Source: a bacterium (GTDB taxonomy: Bacteria > UBP6 > UBA1177). Taken from it: a stretch of DNA of 64,000 bases. Both the position numbers and the translations under genes were made by a program. Location of the stretch: NCBI GenBank assembly GCA_017963125.1, contig JAGCUA010000012.1, positions 1-64,000 on the forward strand, read 5' to 3'. A model generated the notes under the pieces. That model saw only the letters and a list, made by a program, of their open reading frames with translations, searched no databases and was not told the origin of the DNA. The stretch's first letter is position 1, and the number at the start of each line of letters is the position of its first letter. Positions 26,200 through 37,177 of the stretch are shown piece after piece.

Positions 26200-29100
26200 T
26201 TAAAGCATTATTACAGAACAGCCACCTTTACCGCTTTTTTCCTCATCTGATCCGCCGTTTTCAGAAGTGTCATCGGAATCTGTTGAATCTGAAACATCAG
26301 TAGGATCTGTCGGATCTGTGTTGTCGGATGAATCGGAATTATCGGTCGAATCTGACGGATCTGCGGTATCACTTGTGTCGGTTGTGTCCGAAGTATCAGT
26401 CGTGTCAGTTGAATCTGTACTATCTTCGTCAGGCTTTTCATTTCCGGTGTCTGCCGGATCCTCGTCAAGAGGCTCGTCCTCAGTGTCTGCGGTGTCTTCG
26501 TCAGTAGTTTCATCATCGGAATCCGCGCTGTCGATGTCAGCGTCTTCATCCGGAATATCGCTGTCAGAATCATCATCCGGAGTTTCTATCGGATCATCGG
26601 GAATTTCTTTAGGAGCGATACCAAACACATCGAAAAAGAACTGTAACAAATTGATTTTATTGTCTTTTTCAAGGATCGTTTCAAACGGAAATCCCATGAC
26701 AAAAACTTTTTTTGCATCGGTTTTAGTCAGAATTCCGGCACCAAGAGTGTTCGCTTCATCGTAGAAAACAACCGTTTTTCCGGTATTTTCATCAAACGGA
26801 GCGAGAACATCGGCGTATTCAGCCTGATAAATATATGTTCCGTCATCAAAACTTCCTGATATTGCTGAAAAATCATCTGTTCCAAAGAAAGTGTAAAGTC
26901 CAGAGTCGTCATCGACATACTGCGCGTTCAGAGTTTCGTTGAAGAATGCTTTGTCGGCTGCATCGCCTCTGTGGTCAAGATCCCAGCCGATTTCGGCACC
27001 GCTTACAAAAAGCGCGCCGCCGTTATTGATGTATTCCGCGATTTTTTCCTGTTCTTCATGGTTGAAAGTCTCGTTTTCAGTACTCTGCTCACCCAGGAAC
27101 CAGGCGATCATATCATATTTTGAAAGATCCATCTCCTCGACATTGGTTCTCTGCGTGAAATCAAGTGAATATCCAAGTTCGGCAAGAAGCGGCGCATAGT
27201 ATTTTACGTAGTCAAAACTATTAACAAATTCAAGCATATAGCGGTGATTTGCGCTGTCACCTTCATTAAAGCGCGGCATAGCGTTGTCAATTCTTTCGAA
27301 ACCGTCGACAAGAAGAATCTGAGCGCCCGTTTTGACCGGAACCGCCGCTGCGACCGCACTCGGAAACGAAACTCCGCCGGCGTTGTATGCGACGACTCTG
27401 AAGTAAACGGGCTTCTTCGTTTCGAAATTTCCGGTCCATTCCAGAACATTTCCGACATCGATTCCGTCATTGAAAGCAACTCCGTCAGCTGAAGTCTGCA
27501 CGAAATAACCGGTCGCAGGATCGCCAAGATAACGATTGGCATCGCTCTCGGGTGCGTCCCAGGAAAGAGTTACCGAGCCGTTTTCGTTCGTTTTTGTCTT
27601 CAGATTACTAGGACTTCCCGGCAGGAAAACAGGCGTTGTTTTGTCTTTATCTGCAAAATACTGAACAATTCCCTGATAGGCTGCTCGAGAAACTATATCA
27701 CGGAATTTGGGGTTTCTGAGCATTTTAGAATCGCTTTCAGAAGTGTGAAACGCAAGTTCGACAAGAACTGAAGGCATCTCATCGTTGTTGCTTGGATTTA
27801 CTTCACCCAAATTGGCACTGAAAATTCCTCGACCTCTAGCTTTATAACTTGAATAGATTAGGTTTTTCCCGGCTGCTAATACTCTGTTAAACACAAATTC
27901 TGCCAGCTTCTCACTGCCAGGGTACTGGTCGCCTTCTTCATAGCCCTCTCCTGATTTTAAAGTTGAGTGGTAAATATAGGCTGAAAGACCTGTGACACTT
28001 TCATTGTCAACTCCATCCGAGTGGAACGCGATATAAAGCGAATCATCGTAATCCTTCTCGTTTTCCCATGCCGACCAGCGACCTCTCGCTGCAACATCAT
28101 CGTTTCTGTCGTTTGCAATCACATGATAAACAGAACCGCTTGTTCCGCCCATGAACTGGATATTATGGGTTGCAGCCTCTTCCCAGCGCGGCTTGCCGGA
28201 AGTTGAAGTTCCTCGTTTGATAAGCCCTGTTCCGCCGCCGAAACGGACTGCGTCGGCAATAAGTATTCCGCTTGTACCACTAAGCGTGACAGAACCGTTT
28301 TCTCGCGACAATCCGGCATAAAAATAAAATTTTCCGAGGTCTATCCAGGTGCTTCCGTGATGCTGTTGGTTTACAGTAACTTTGGTCGAACCACCTGCGT
28401 GTCTGACAGTATAGACCGCAGAATCTGTTCTGTTGTTGCCGGCTCTGTAACTCACATAAACATGATAGTAGCCGTCTTCCGGAATATTTGCAGTCCAGCG
28501 TGCCAACGCACCGCTTTCTGCGTTTGCATAGCGGTATCCTCCGCTTACTATCGGGTTCACATCGCGCTCTATCGGATAATCTGTCCTTCCATAACCAGTA
28601 GAGTCGGAAGTCGTCCAGCTGCCGCCTTCCTCATAAATTCCATCCTGCCCGGCATAAGTTGAGCCATCAGCATCGTCAATTATCACCATTTTTTCCTGAC
28701 GGTCTTTCTCTCGTGCCGAAAAAACCATTCCGCCTGCGTTTTTGAGGTATGGAATCAAAAAATAACTGACTATCTCGGCATTCGAATCGTCCTCTCGCAT
28801 TCCCTGATTAATATCGCGCTGAGTCAGCCATTTCGATTCTGCAGTATTGTAAACCCAGCCGTGCCCTGCGCTTACAAAAAGAGTTTTCCCTAAAAGAGCA
28901 CCGGTGACATTTCCGTGCTGAACCTGCGGAGAGAGTGATTTTGTCTTTTTAGTTTTCGGCTTCACCCCGCCGTTTTCTTCATACTCTTTCCTTGGAACAG
29001 GCGGAAGTTTAGGCAGGAACTCCGTCGCATCTTTGTATTCACCAGCCTCATCAGTTCTCAAGAGAATGTGAAGATGTCTGAAATCTATATTTAATGAAAT

Positions 29101-29337
29101 CAGTGTGTTAAGATAAAGTCTGCTCAGTTCTTCAAGTTTCATATCGTCGAAACCGGCAAGATATTTCTCCGGGACCGTGATATAAACCGAAACCTTGTCT
29201 GCTCCGGTATCAAGCGAAACCCTGTCGACCGAAATCCCTTTCACCTCAAAATTCTTGATCGGAATATCGATTTCGACCGCAAAAACTGAGGAAAAACAAA
29301 AAAGCATAAAAATAAGAACAAAAATTCTTCTTTTCAT
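26200..29337 (-). CDS. Large secreted N-acetylmuramoyl-L-alanine amidase with golvesin-like insert, FN3 and acidic tail
   Basis: A 1045-residue secreted protein with a signal peptide (residues 1-20). The amidase_3 domain has zinc ligands His159 (SAGHGW), Glu188 (SNAEIV) and His439 (IAFHSDG), and catalytic Glu527 (VLVELAFHT). A golvesin-like carbohydrate-binding domain (about residues 240-370) is inserted between the second and third zinc ligands. An FN3 domain (about 573-665) and a glutamine-amidotransferase-like domain (about 670-900) follow. The last 140 residues are almost pure Asp/Ser/Thr/Glu/Pro, ending in G-K-G-G-C-S-V-I-M-L. Its role is likely cell-wall cleavage or remodelling at the surface. 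AGGGGG precedes the ATG. It follows the PPDK-like gene by 24 bp. Confidence 0.88.
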   Translation of the reverse strand: MKRRIFVLIFMLFCFSSVFAVEIDIPIKNFEVKGISVDRVSLDTGADKVSVYITVPEKYLAGFDDMKLEELSRLYLNTLISLNIDFRHLHILLRTDEAGEYKDATEFLPKLPPVPRKEYEENGGVKPKTKKTKSLSPQVQHGNVTGALLGKTLFVSAGHGWVYNTAESKWLTQRDINQGMREDDSNAEIVSYFLIPYLKNAGGMVFSAREKDRQEKMVIIDDADGSTYAGQDGIYEEGGSWTTSDSTGYGRTDYPIERDVNPIVSGGYRYANAESGALARWTANIPEDGYYHVYVSYRAGNNRTDSAVYTVRHAGGSTKVTVNQQHHGSTWIDLGKFYFYAGLSRENGSVTLSGTSGILIADAVRFGGGTGLIKRGTSTSGKPRWEEAATHNIQFMGGTSGSVYHVIANDRNDDVAARGRWSAWENEKDYDDSLYIAFHSDGVDNESVTGLSAYIYHSTLKSGEGYEEGDQYPGSEKLAEFVFNRVLAAGKNLIYSSYKARGRGIFSANLGEVNPSNNDEMPSVLVELAFHTSESDSKMLRNPKFRDIVSRAAYQGIVQYFADKDKTTPVFLPGSPSNLKTKTNENGSVTLSWDAPESDANRYLGDPATGYFVQTSADGVAFNDGIDVGNVLEWTGNFETKKPVYFRVVAYNAGGVSFPSAVAAAVPVKTGAQILLVDGFERIDNAMPRFNEGDSANHRYMLEFVNSFDYVKYYAPLLAELGYSLDFTQRTNVEEMDLSKYDMIAWFLGEQSTENETFNHEEQEKIAEYINNGGALFVSGAEIGWDLDHRGDAADKAFFNETLNAQYVDDDSGLYTFFGTDDFSAISGSFDDGTYIYQAEYADVLAPFDENTGKTVVFYDEANTLGAGILTKTDAKKVFVMGFPFETILEKDNKINLLQFFFDVFGIAPKEIPDDPIETPDDDSDSDIPDEDADIDSADSDDETTDEDTADTEDEPLDEDPADTGNEKPDEDSTDSTDTTDTSDTTDTSDTADPSDSTDNSDSSDNTDPTDPTDVSDSTDSDDTSENGGSDEEKSGKGGCSVIML

Positions 29338-29361
29338 GTTTTACCCCCTAAATTTCAGGTT

Positions 29362-32300
29362 TTACCCGTAAATAAACCCTCTTCTTCCGTCGATCGTAAG
29401 GGTGCAGAGGACATTTCTCGTTTCTCCGCCGAAAGTGAAGGTCTTGTTGACTTCGTCCAAAGTAAGCGACTTGCAGTTGACGACTCCGATCTTGCCGAGT
29501 CTGACTGCCGTTACAGCCGCATGCGAAGTTGCTCCGCCGCGGGAAGTAAGAAGTCCGTCGGCTTCGAAGATCATGTCGATATCGTCACTGACTGTATCGG
29601 GACGCATAACGATGATTTTTTCGCCCGGATAGAGCTGTTTGCACTTTTCGATATCTTCCATCGAGAAAACGACACGCCCTGTGAGAACGTTGTTTCCTAT
29701 GCCGGTCCCCTCGCCTATCAGCGTGAGATTGTCAGGAACGAGCTCTTCCTGCATGAGGTCGTTCTGGTGATAAGAACGGATCTGGAGTATATGCAGATCC
29801 TGTTTTTTCGAGGTCTCGAAAGTGAACTCTATCTCCTGATGACCGAAACCACGCTTGTTGATAAGATCAACTGAAATTTCATTAAGTGCCGAATATATTT
29901 CAGGAAAATCTTTTTCCATACTGATATCTGGAGCGTTTTTCATATTGAGTCTCTGCTTTTCGGAAACAGGATACGGGTGAACTAGACCTCCGACGATGTC
30001 TTCGCCCTGCGAACACATTACGAAATCACCGTAAAGGCAGACCTTTCTTCCGCGTCCGTTGGGTTCACGGGTGAAAACAACGCCCGTTCCCGAGTCGTAG
30101 TTGATGTTTCCGAGCACCATTTTCTGAACTATAACAGCAGTTCCCCACTCGCTTGCAATGTGGAGTTTGTCGCGGTAAACCAGGGCGCGGCGGGAATTCC
30201 ACGAATCGAATACCGCCTGGATAGAAGTGAAAAGCTGTTTATGGAGGTTCTGCTCGAAAACAACATTCTGGCTTTTCAGGATCTTCATGTATTCTTTCGC
30301 GATCTCCTTCATGACCTCGGGTCTGAAACCTATCTTCTTCTCTACGCCGTAGACCTTCTTGAAATCGGCGATGACTTTGTCGAAAAGGTCTCTGTCGATG
30401 CCGAAATTCATACCCCATGTCTGGATGAGTCGTCTGTAGCAGTCCCACGATGTCCAGCCGTAGTTTTCCTTTTTGGCGAGCTGTTCGACAAATTCGTCGT
30501 TCATTCCGACATTGAGGAAGGTGTTCATCGCGCCGGGCATTGACATAGCCGAGCCGCTGCGCACAGAAAGCATCAGCGGATTGTTCGGGTTTCCGTACTG
30601 AAGTCCCGTTTTTTCCTCAAGAATACCGAGTTCGTCGGAAATCGTCGTGTAAATCTCCTTTTCGATCTCGGGGTGTTTCATCAGAGCCTCGCGACGTCTG
30701 AAAAGCTCTGTCGTAAGGATGAATCCGTGCGGAACAGGCATTCCGTAAGCCTTGATTTTTTTGAGGAAATAGCCTTTTGCGCCGAAAAAGACCTGATTGT
30801 CGAGCTCGTCGTCCTTCTTGTCGATTTCAGAAATTATCGACTTGCGCTTGTATGTCATGATCATGTGGATATCTTCCTGCGTCAGATTCTTCGGGATGCC
30901 GTGAAGGATCGAAAGAATGTAGTTTATCAGGCTGTCGATCTGCTGCATGAGGAAGGAGGATGAAATGATGTCGCGGTAAAATTCCTCGCTCTTCTTGTGG
31001 ATGATCTTCTCTTTGTCCTTCTCCGACGAAACGGTGAGATTGTGCTTTTCGATATACTGTTCAAGAACGATTTTGAGGTTCTGGTCGTGGATCCCGAGGA
31101 AGTAGTCGTAGACGATCTTGCTCAGATCCTCGGCGAAAAATTCAAAAATGTTGGTGTACTGGTGCAGCGAGAAACTTGACGAAACAAGGCTGTATTCGAG
31201 CATTTTAAGGTCTGAATTGAAACCTTCGCTCGTGATTCCGCCGAGTTCCAGGCCTTCACGGAAAAGTTCAAGGATTTCACATGTTTCTCTCAGATTGTCT
31301 GCCGAAACATAAGGAAGTTTCGTCGTGGAGACAAGCTTTTCGACCATCGTGGAGACAAGCTGCTCCATTCTGTAGATCATGCCGAGAGCCTCGAATTTCG
31401 GCTCGCGGTATTCGCCGTACATCGAAGGGATCCCTATCGCGATGTGGCGTTTGTAGTAGATGTTCTCGACTCCTTCGGTCTGTTCTTCCGAAAGAACCGT
31501 CTTTTTGAGCGCAGACATGATTTTAAACGCGATCCTGACTGCGCTTTTCCAGTCGGCAGCAGTCATGGCAGCTTCGAACTCGTCTATTGTCGCCTGATGT
31601 ATATATGTGATTTTCTTAAGTTTTTTAGCAATGTCGCCAGGATTGAGATAATATTTTTCCTTGAGAAGCAGATATATGTTGAAAAGATATCCGACCTTCT
31701 TCTGCTCAACCTCATGCCCTGCTCCGAAATCGGCAATGATCTTCTCGACTTCGGCAGGTTTCATGGTAAAAAGCGTCTCGTAGTCGCCGCCGGCTTTGTT
31801 TGTGACGAAGCGCGCAACTTCGTGCAGCCCTTCATAAAGCTCGCCCGCCGGTTCGAGAGTCTCGTAAATTTCCTCCGGGATCTTGTTTTTGAGATGCTCT
31901 TTTTTACCTGTGAGCCAGAAAATGAAGACGTCTTTTGCAAGCTGGATGTGGGTGTTGTTGCTCTCGGCGTGGATCTGCTTTCTCAAAAAGTGCGTGAGCA
32001 GATCTTTTCTGTGGCAGATCTCGTCGATCGCGGTCGAAATCTTTCTGAGTTCACCCTCCGCGCCGATCTCGTTGAAGTAAACCGGGAAAAGAACTGCGAT
32101 CTGGCGCGCGATATGGTATGCCGGCGCGATCTGGCTGTTGAGGAACTTCGTGACGTCGCTCTGGAAAAGGTCGGTATCGGAAATGAAAACGCCGCCGATC
32201 CTGAGATTTACAAGGAGCGCAGAAAGAAGTTTCGTGCTTTTCGAAGGGTTAACTTCGATTATTTCAAGCCAAGTCCTGATGTTTTTGACGTGGTTTTTGT

Positions 32301-33444
32301 CGACGATCATCTGCCAGTCGGAATTTACTCCCTTGAGCTCGGGATAGACGAATCCGAAGCGGATCACTGCATCGAAAAAGTGGTCGCAGATTTCGGCGCT
32401 GCCACGTTTCAGGATCTCTTTTCCCAAAGTTTTCACGCAGTCGAGGATCGCGCTCTGGAAAAGCTCTCTGACCGGTTTGAAGAAGTCGAACATGCGTGAA
32501 ATGAAGCGTTTCGCCTCGCCGGCGTCGTCGATTGAAACGATTTTCAAAGTTCTGTTTAGGTCGAAAAGGAGGTATTCGCGCAGACTTTCCATCGAAGAGA
32601 AGTCAAGAAGATAGAAAATGTAGTAAATTTTGCATATCGGAGTCGGAATGAAGTCGATCGTGTTGCGGAACCTGTCGGTGAAAAATGTATAGTCAGGCAG
32701 TTTGAAGAAATCTTCGCATTTCTCAGCCTTTTCGATCCCCTCTTCGCACTCGGTGAAAAGTTCCGGCGGGAACTGTGAAAGGATCGCGTTTTCGATTTCC
32801 AGCGCTTCGTCTCCGTGCTCGATTTTTCTGTTCTCAAGCCAGTCGGAAAACGACTGAACGTTTTTCCAGTAGTCGAGATTTATCGTCATGACACGTTTCA
32901 GCATTTTGAAGACTCTGCCGCTGAAACGCTCGTCCCTGCAGATGTCGGCGACATATTTTTTGAGTGAGCTCGATGCCTCCATAAGTCCCGGATTGCCGTC
33001 CGCAAGGACCGTTTCGGTTATATCAAGATATGAATTGAAGACTTCATCAGAAATTTTGCTGCTCTGCATGATCTTGTAAAGGAGCTCGAGAATATTGAAA
33101 ATAGTCTGTCTCAGCCTGTTTCTCTGCGGAATGTCCAGCTTCTGCGAAAAAATCTGCATGAAGTATTGGCCGAGCAGTTTCAAAAGCTCGCCGCTCTCTT
33201 CAAGATCGGAAAAGACCCACATGTTTTCAAGAGTTATCCAGCGGTAAGCCTCGATAACCTCGGTAAAGTTGGGAAACGGATGGTTGAGTTCAAGAAAGAA
33301 AGTCCTCATCCTTTTTTCAAGCAGAGGATGCTTTTCAACAGCACTCAGAATGAACTTTTCCTGTTCTGAAAATTCGTAACCTGCGACAAAAGTTTCGGCT
33401 AAATTGACTTTCAAAGCCTCCGAAGTTTTTATAACGCCTGACAT
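29362..33444 (-). CDS. Giant PPDK-related protein lacking the PEP-binding barrel
   Basis: A 1360-residue protein. The first ~880 residues are mainly helical and resemble nothing I recognise. The rest (about 890-1360) matches the ATP-grasp and phosphohistidine domains of pyruvate phosphate dikinase/PEP synthase: FFGAKGYFLKKI, SVRSGSAMSMPGAMNTFLNVG, GTGVVFTREPNGR, and the swivelling-His motif LTSRGGATSHAAV. The chain stops soon after the His domain, so the C-terminal PEP/pyruvate TIM barrel is missing. It may be a dikinase acting on another substrate or protein, as in water dikinases and rifampin phosphotransferase. GGAGG precedes the ATG. The gene lies between alr and the amidase on one strand. 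Confidence 0.8.
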   Translation of the reverse strand: MSGVIKTSEALKVNLAETFVAGYEFSEQEKFILSAVEKHPLLEKRMRTFFLELNHPFPNFTEVIEAYRWITLENMWVFSDLEESGELLKLLGQYFMQIFSQKLDIPQRNRLRQTIFNILELLYKIMQSSKISDEVFNSYLDITETVLADGNPGLMEASSSLKKYVADICRDERFSGRVFKMLKRVMTINLDYWKNVQSFSDWLENRKIEHGDEALEIENAILSQFPPELFTECEEGIEKAEKCEDFFKLPDYTFFTDRFRNTIDFIPTPICKIYYIFYLLDFSSMESLREYLLFDLNRTLKIVSIDDAGEAKRFISRMFDFFKPVRELFQSAILDCVKTLGKEILKRGSAEICDHFFDAVIRFGFVYPELKGVNSDWQMIVDKNHVKNIRTWLEIIEVNPSKSTKLLSALLVNLRIGGVFISDTDLFQSDVTKFLNSQIAPAYHIARQIAVLFPVYFNEIGAEGELRKISTAIDEICHRKDLLTHFLRKQIHAESNNTHIQLAKDVFIFWLTGKKEHLKNKIPEEIYETLEPAGELYEGLHEVARFVTNKAGGDYETLFTMKPAEVEKIIADFGAGHEVEQKKVGYLFNIYLLLKEKYYLNPGDIAKKLKKITYIHQATIDEFEAAMTAADWKSAVRIAFKIMSALKKTVLSEEQTEGVENIYYKRHIAIGIPSMYGEYREPKFEALGMIYRMEQLVSTMVEKLVSTTKLPYVSADNLRETCEILELFREGLELGGITSEGFNSDLKMLEYSLVSSSFSLHQYTNIFEFFAEDLSKIVYDYFLGIHDQNLKIVLEQYIEKHNLTVSSEKDKEKIIHKKSEEFYRDIISSSFLMQQIDSLINYILSILHGIPKNLTQEDIHMIMTYKRKSIISEIDKKDDELDNQVFFGAKGYFLKKIKAYGMPVPHGFILTTELFRRREALMKHPEIEKEIYTTISDELGILEEKTGLQYGNPNNPLMLSVRSGSAMSMPGAMNTFLNVGMNDEFVEQLAKKENYGWTSWDCYRRLIQTWGMNFGIDRDLFDKVIADFKKVYGVEKKIGFRPEVMKEIAKEYMKILKSQNVVFEQNLHKQLFTSIQAVFDSWNSRRALVYRDKLHIASEWGTAVIVQKMVLGNINYDSGTGVVFTREPNGRGRKVCLYGDFVMCSQGEDIVGGLVHPYPVSEKQRLNMKNAPDISMEKDFPEIYSALNEISVDLINKRGFGHQEIEFTFETSKKQDLHILQIRSYHQNDLMQEELVPDNLTLIGEGTGIGNNVLTGRVVFSMEDIEKCKQLYPGEKIIVMRPDTVSDDIDMIFEADGLLTSRGGATSHAAVTAVRLGKIGVVNCKSLTLDEVNKTFTFGGETRNVLCTLTIDGRRGFIYG

Positions 33445-33551
33445 AAAGACCTCCGAATCTATAAAAATTTTCCAAAAACATCTGAAAACAACAAAATGCA
33501 GATACTTATACCACGAAATTATAAAAAATTAAGGATAACTGATAAATAAAT

Positions 33552-34709
33552 TTAATCTACGACTACTTTCGGAATGCGGCTTGAAAGACGTGCCACGACT
33601 TCGTAGTTGATCGTCCCTGCAAGGGCTGCGACCTGCTCGGCGCGGATGATCTGGTCTCCCTGCTCGCCGATGAGAACGACTTCGTCTTCCGCTTTGACAT
33701 CGGGAATATCTGTGACATCGATCGTTGTGAGGTTCATTGCGATCCTGCCGAGTATCGGAGCTCTCTGACCATGAACCAGAACATAACCCTGATTTGACAG
33801 CTTTCTATCGTAGCCGTCACTGTAACCGATCGGAATTATTGCAATTTTCGAATCGCGTGTCATCTGATGAGAACAGCCGTAACCGATAAAATCGCCAGCT
33901 TTTACAGTCTTTACCTGACCGATAACGGTTTTCCACGACAAAACCGGAGCAAGAATATGTTCCGTGCCGTGACCGTGTTCGATAATGTAGCTGAGATAGG
34001 TCTCTTTTGACGGCCAGAGACCGTACTGCGCGATGCCGAGACGAACCATGTTGAAGTGGGTGTTGCTGTATATCGCCGCCGCGGCACTTGATGCAAAGTG
34101 CATGTCAAAACCTGAGAAACCGGCTTCGCGGATGTATGAAATCTCTCTTTTGAAGCGCTCTATCTGGAATCTCGCATACGAATGGTCGGTCGTATCCTCG
34201 ATGTTGGCAAAGTGGCTGTAAACCGCTCTCAGCCTGACGTTCGTGCACTTTTTGAGTTCTTCAATAAAAGCGATAAGCGCCTGTCCTGCGATTCCCTGCC
34301 TGTTTGTTCCGGTTTCGATCTTGAGATGGATATTTACCGTCTTTCCGAGCGATTTCGCGATATTATCATAGTTGTGGAGATATTCGGGATCGCAGCAGAG
34401 AACTTCGATATCGTTTTCAACTGCCGCCTGCGCCATTCTTTTGATGGTTGGTCCGACAACGACGATGCGCTGCGTAAAGCCGTGCTTTCTGAGGATAAGA
34501 GCCTCGTCGATGCTGTGAACGCAGAAGACCTTGATCCCGCACTCGTCCGCGAAATGGGCGATCTCGACCATTCCGTGACCGTAAGCGTTCGCCTTGATGA
34601 CGACTGCAAGTTCCGTCCCGGCGGTCAGTCTCCCTTTAAAAAACTCGATGTTCTTTCTGTAAGCCGACCGTGAAATCTCGATCCAGCTTGAATAAACCGC
34701 TTCGCTCAT
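33552..34709 (-). CDS. alr: Alanine racemase
   Basis: PLP enzyme interconverting L- and D-alanine for peptidoglycan. The PLP lysine lies in VVIKANAYGHG. The catalytic Tyr region follows in the C-terminal beta domain around GYGCSHQMTRDSKIAIIPIGYSDGY. Substrate-site motifs YSHFAN and GRIAMNLTTIDVTD are present. At 385 residues it is full length. GGAG lies 5 nt before the ATG, only 13 nt after the T-run of the eno terminator, so expression needs read-through or a promoter inside the terminator. Confidence 0.96.
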   Translation of the reverse strand: MSEAVYSSWIEISRSAYRKNIEFFKGRLTAGTELAVVIKANAYGHGMVEIAHFADECGIKVFCVHSIDEALILRKHGFTQRIVVVGPTIKRMAQAAVENDIEVLCCDPEYLHNYDNIAKSLGKTVNIHLKIETGTNRQGIAGQALIAFIEELKKCTNVRLRAVYSHFANIEDTTDHSYARFQIERFKREISYIREAGFSGFDMHFASSAAAAIYSNTHFNMVRLGIAQYGLWPSKETYLSYIIEHGHGTEHILAPVLSWKTVIGQVKTVKAGDFIGYGCSHQMTRDSKIAIIPIGYSDGYDRKLSNQGYVLVHGQRAPILGRIAMNLTTIDVTDIPDVKAEDEVVLIGEQGDQIIRAEQVAALAGTINYEVVARLSSRIPKVVVD

Positions 34710-34722
34710 AGTCTCTCCTGAT

Positions 34723-34748
34723 AAAAAAAACGGGGTCTTGCGACCCCG
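34723..34748 (-). terminator. Intrinsic terminator after eno
   Basis: Minus strand: 7-bp stem CGGGGTC/GACCCCG (34748-34731) with a 4-nt loop, followed by eight T (34730-34723). It sits between the eno stop and the alr start. Confidence 0.9.
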
Positions 34749-34756
34749 CCAAAAAG

Positions 34757-36055
<1,299 letters not shown>

Positions 36056-36093
36056 TCATCTCCAAAAAACAAGTTAATAAAAAACCGGCGGTG

Positions 36094-36121
36094 ATACTAC
36101 AACCTTTTAAGATTATAACAA
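36094..36121 (-). promoter_or_regulatory. Predicted promoter of eno
   Basis: Minus strand: TTGTTA (36121-36116), 16-bp spacer, TAGTAT (36099-36094), then CACCGCCGG and six T. Confidence 0.5.
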
Positions 36122-36167
36122 GTATTTAAGGGAAAAAATGTGAGAAAAAATCTGCTGCTCTGCAAAA

Positions 36168-36186
36168 CATAACAGAAAGTGTTATG
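36168..36186. repeat. Perfect inverted repeat in the eno/fic intergenic region
   Basis: CATAACA (36168-36174), 5-nt spacer, TGTTATG (36180-36186). It is operator-like and lies about 70 bp upstream of the fic TATAAT box and upstream of the eno promoter. The rest of the 36053-36286 gap holds no gene. Confidence 0.5.
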
Positions 36187-36286
36187 AACTGTAGAGTGCT
36201 TGAAAAAAATCTGCAAAATTGCACGGAAAATAAGATAATTTTTTGAATTTTTGTGTATAATGCGGCGGATTTTGGCGGAGGAAAAG

Positions 36287-37084
36287 ATGGATAAGCTGAC
36301 AGAACTCACCGATACGATCAACGAATATATCGCTCTCGGCATCAACGAACAGCTTGATTACGACAAATTCTATCTTTATTCGATCATCACCCACTCCACG
36401 GCGATAGAAGGCTCGACTGTCACCGAAATCGAAAACCAGCTCCTCTTTGACGAGGGGATCAGCGCGAAAAAACCGATGGCGGAAATCCTTATGAACCTCG
36501 ACCTCAAAGCCGCTTACGAGCAGAGTTTTGTCTATGCGAAGGAACATGCCGGTTTTTCTCCGGAACTTTTGTGCAGCCTCGCTGCGATCGTGATGAAAAA
36601 CACAGGCTCGGAATACAAAACTCTCGCCGGAGACTTCTCTTCCGCAAAAGGCGAACTCAGACTTTTGAACGTAAGTGCAGGACGCGGCGGAAAATCCTAC
36701 CTCGCATGGCAGAAAGTGCCGGAAAAACTAAAGAATTTCTGCGACTGGCTCAATAACGAACGCAAAAAAATGACTGCCGCCAACATGCAGGCGATCTACG
36801 AACTCAGTTTTGAAGCGCACTATCAGCTTGCGGCGATCCATCCGTGGGCTGACGGAAACGGCAGAATGTCACGCCTCGTCATGAACATGATCCAGCGCGA
36901 AGCCGGCGTTATCCCCAGCATCGTCAAAAAAGAAAACCGCGCCGAATACATACAGGCTCTCGCTGACGCTCAGGATAGCAGCAATTCAAAAACCTTCATC
37001 GATTTCATGCTTCGCCTTCATATCGAAAACATCCGGCAGCAGATTGAGGAATTTAAGGGTTCCAATGGCGAAAAAAAATTTTAA
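36287..37084 (+). CDS. Fic family protein (class II, self-inhibited)
   Basis: A 265-residue Fic-domain enzyme, probably an AMP-transferase acting on a protein target. The Fic motif HPWADGNGRMSR (about residues 185-196) differs from the consensus only by Trp for Phe. An N-terminal inhibitory motif (S-T-A-I-E-G, near residue 43) places it in class II, in which a helix of the same protein blocks ATP binding. The start is the ATG at 36287, after GGCGGAGG; the upstream in-frame codon at 36251 lies at the promoter. A TATAAT at 36256-36261 followed by GCGGCGG marks the promoter. It opens the accessory cluster. Confidence 0.92.
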   Translation: MDKLTELTDTINEYIALGINEQLDYDKFYLYSIITHSTAIEGSTVTEIENQLLFDEGISAKKPMAEILMNLDLKAAYEQSFVYAKEHAGFSPELLCSLAAIVMKNTGSEYKTLAGDFSSAKGELRLLNVSAGRGGKSYLAWQKVPEKLKNFCDWLNNERKKMTAANMQAIYELSFEAHYQLAAIHPWADGNGRMSRLVMNMIQREAGVIPSIVKKENRAEYIQALADAQDSSNSKTFIDFMLRLHIENIRQQIEEFKGSNGEKKF

Positions 37085-37177
37085 GAAAAGTTATTGGAAA
37101 TTATTTTTTGTGTATAACTGGATAATGCAGGCACAAAAAGTGCCGGATTTATTATCTAATTTGAGAGGGTGCAGAAA

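Noticed and set aside
31444..32499. 351-codon plus-strand frame inside the PPDK-like gene
   Set aside because: Antisense shadow of a single long coding sequence with consistent codon use on the minus strand.
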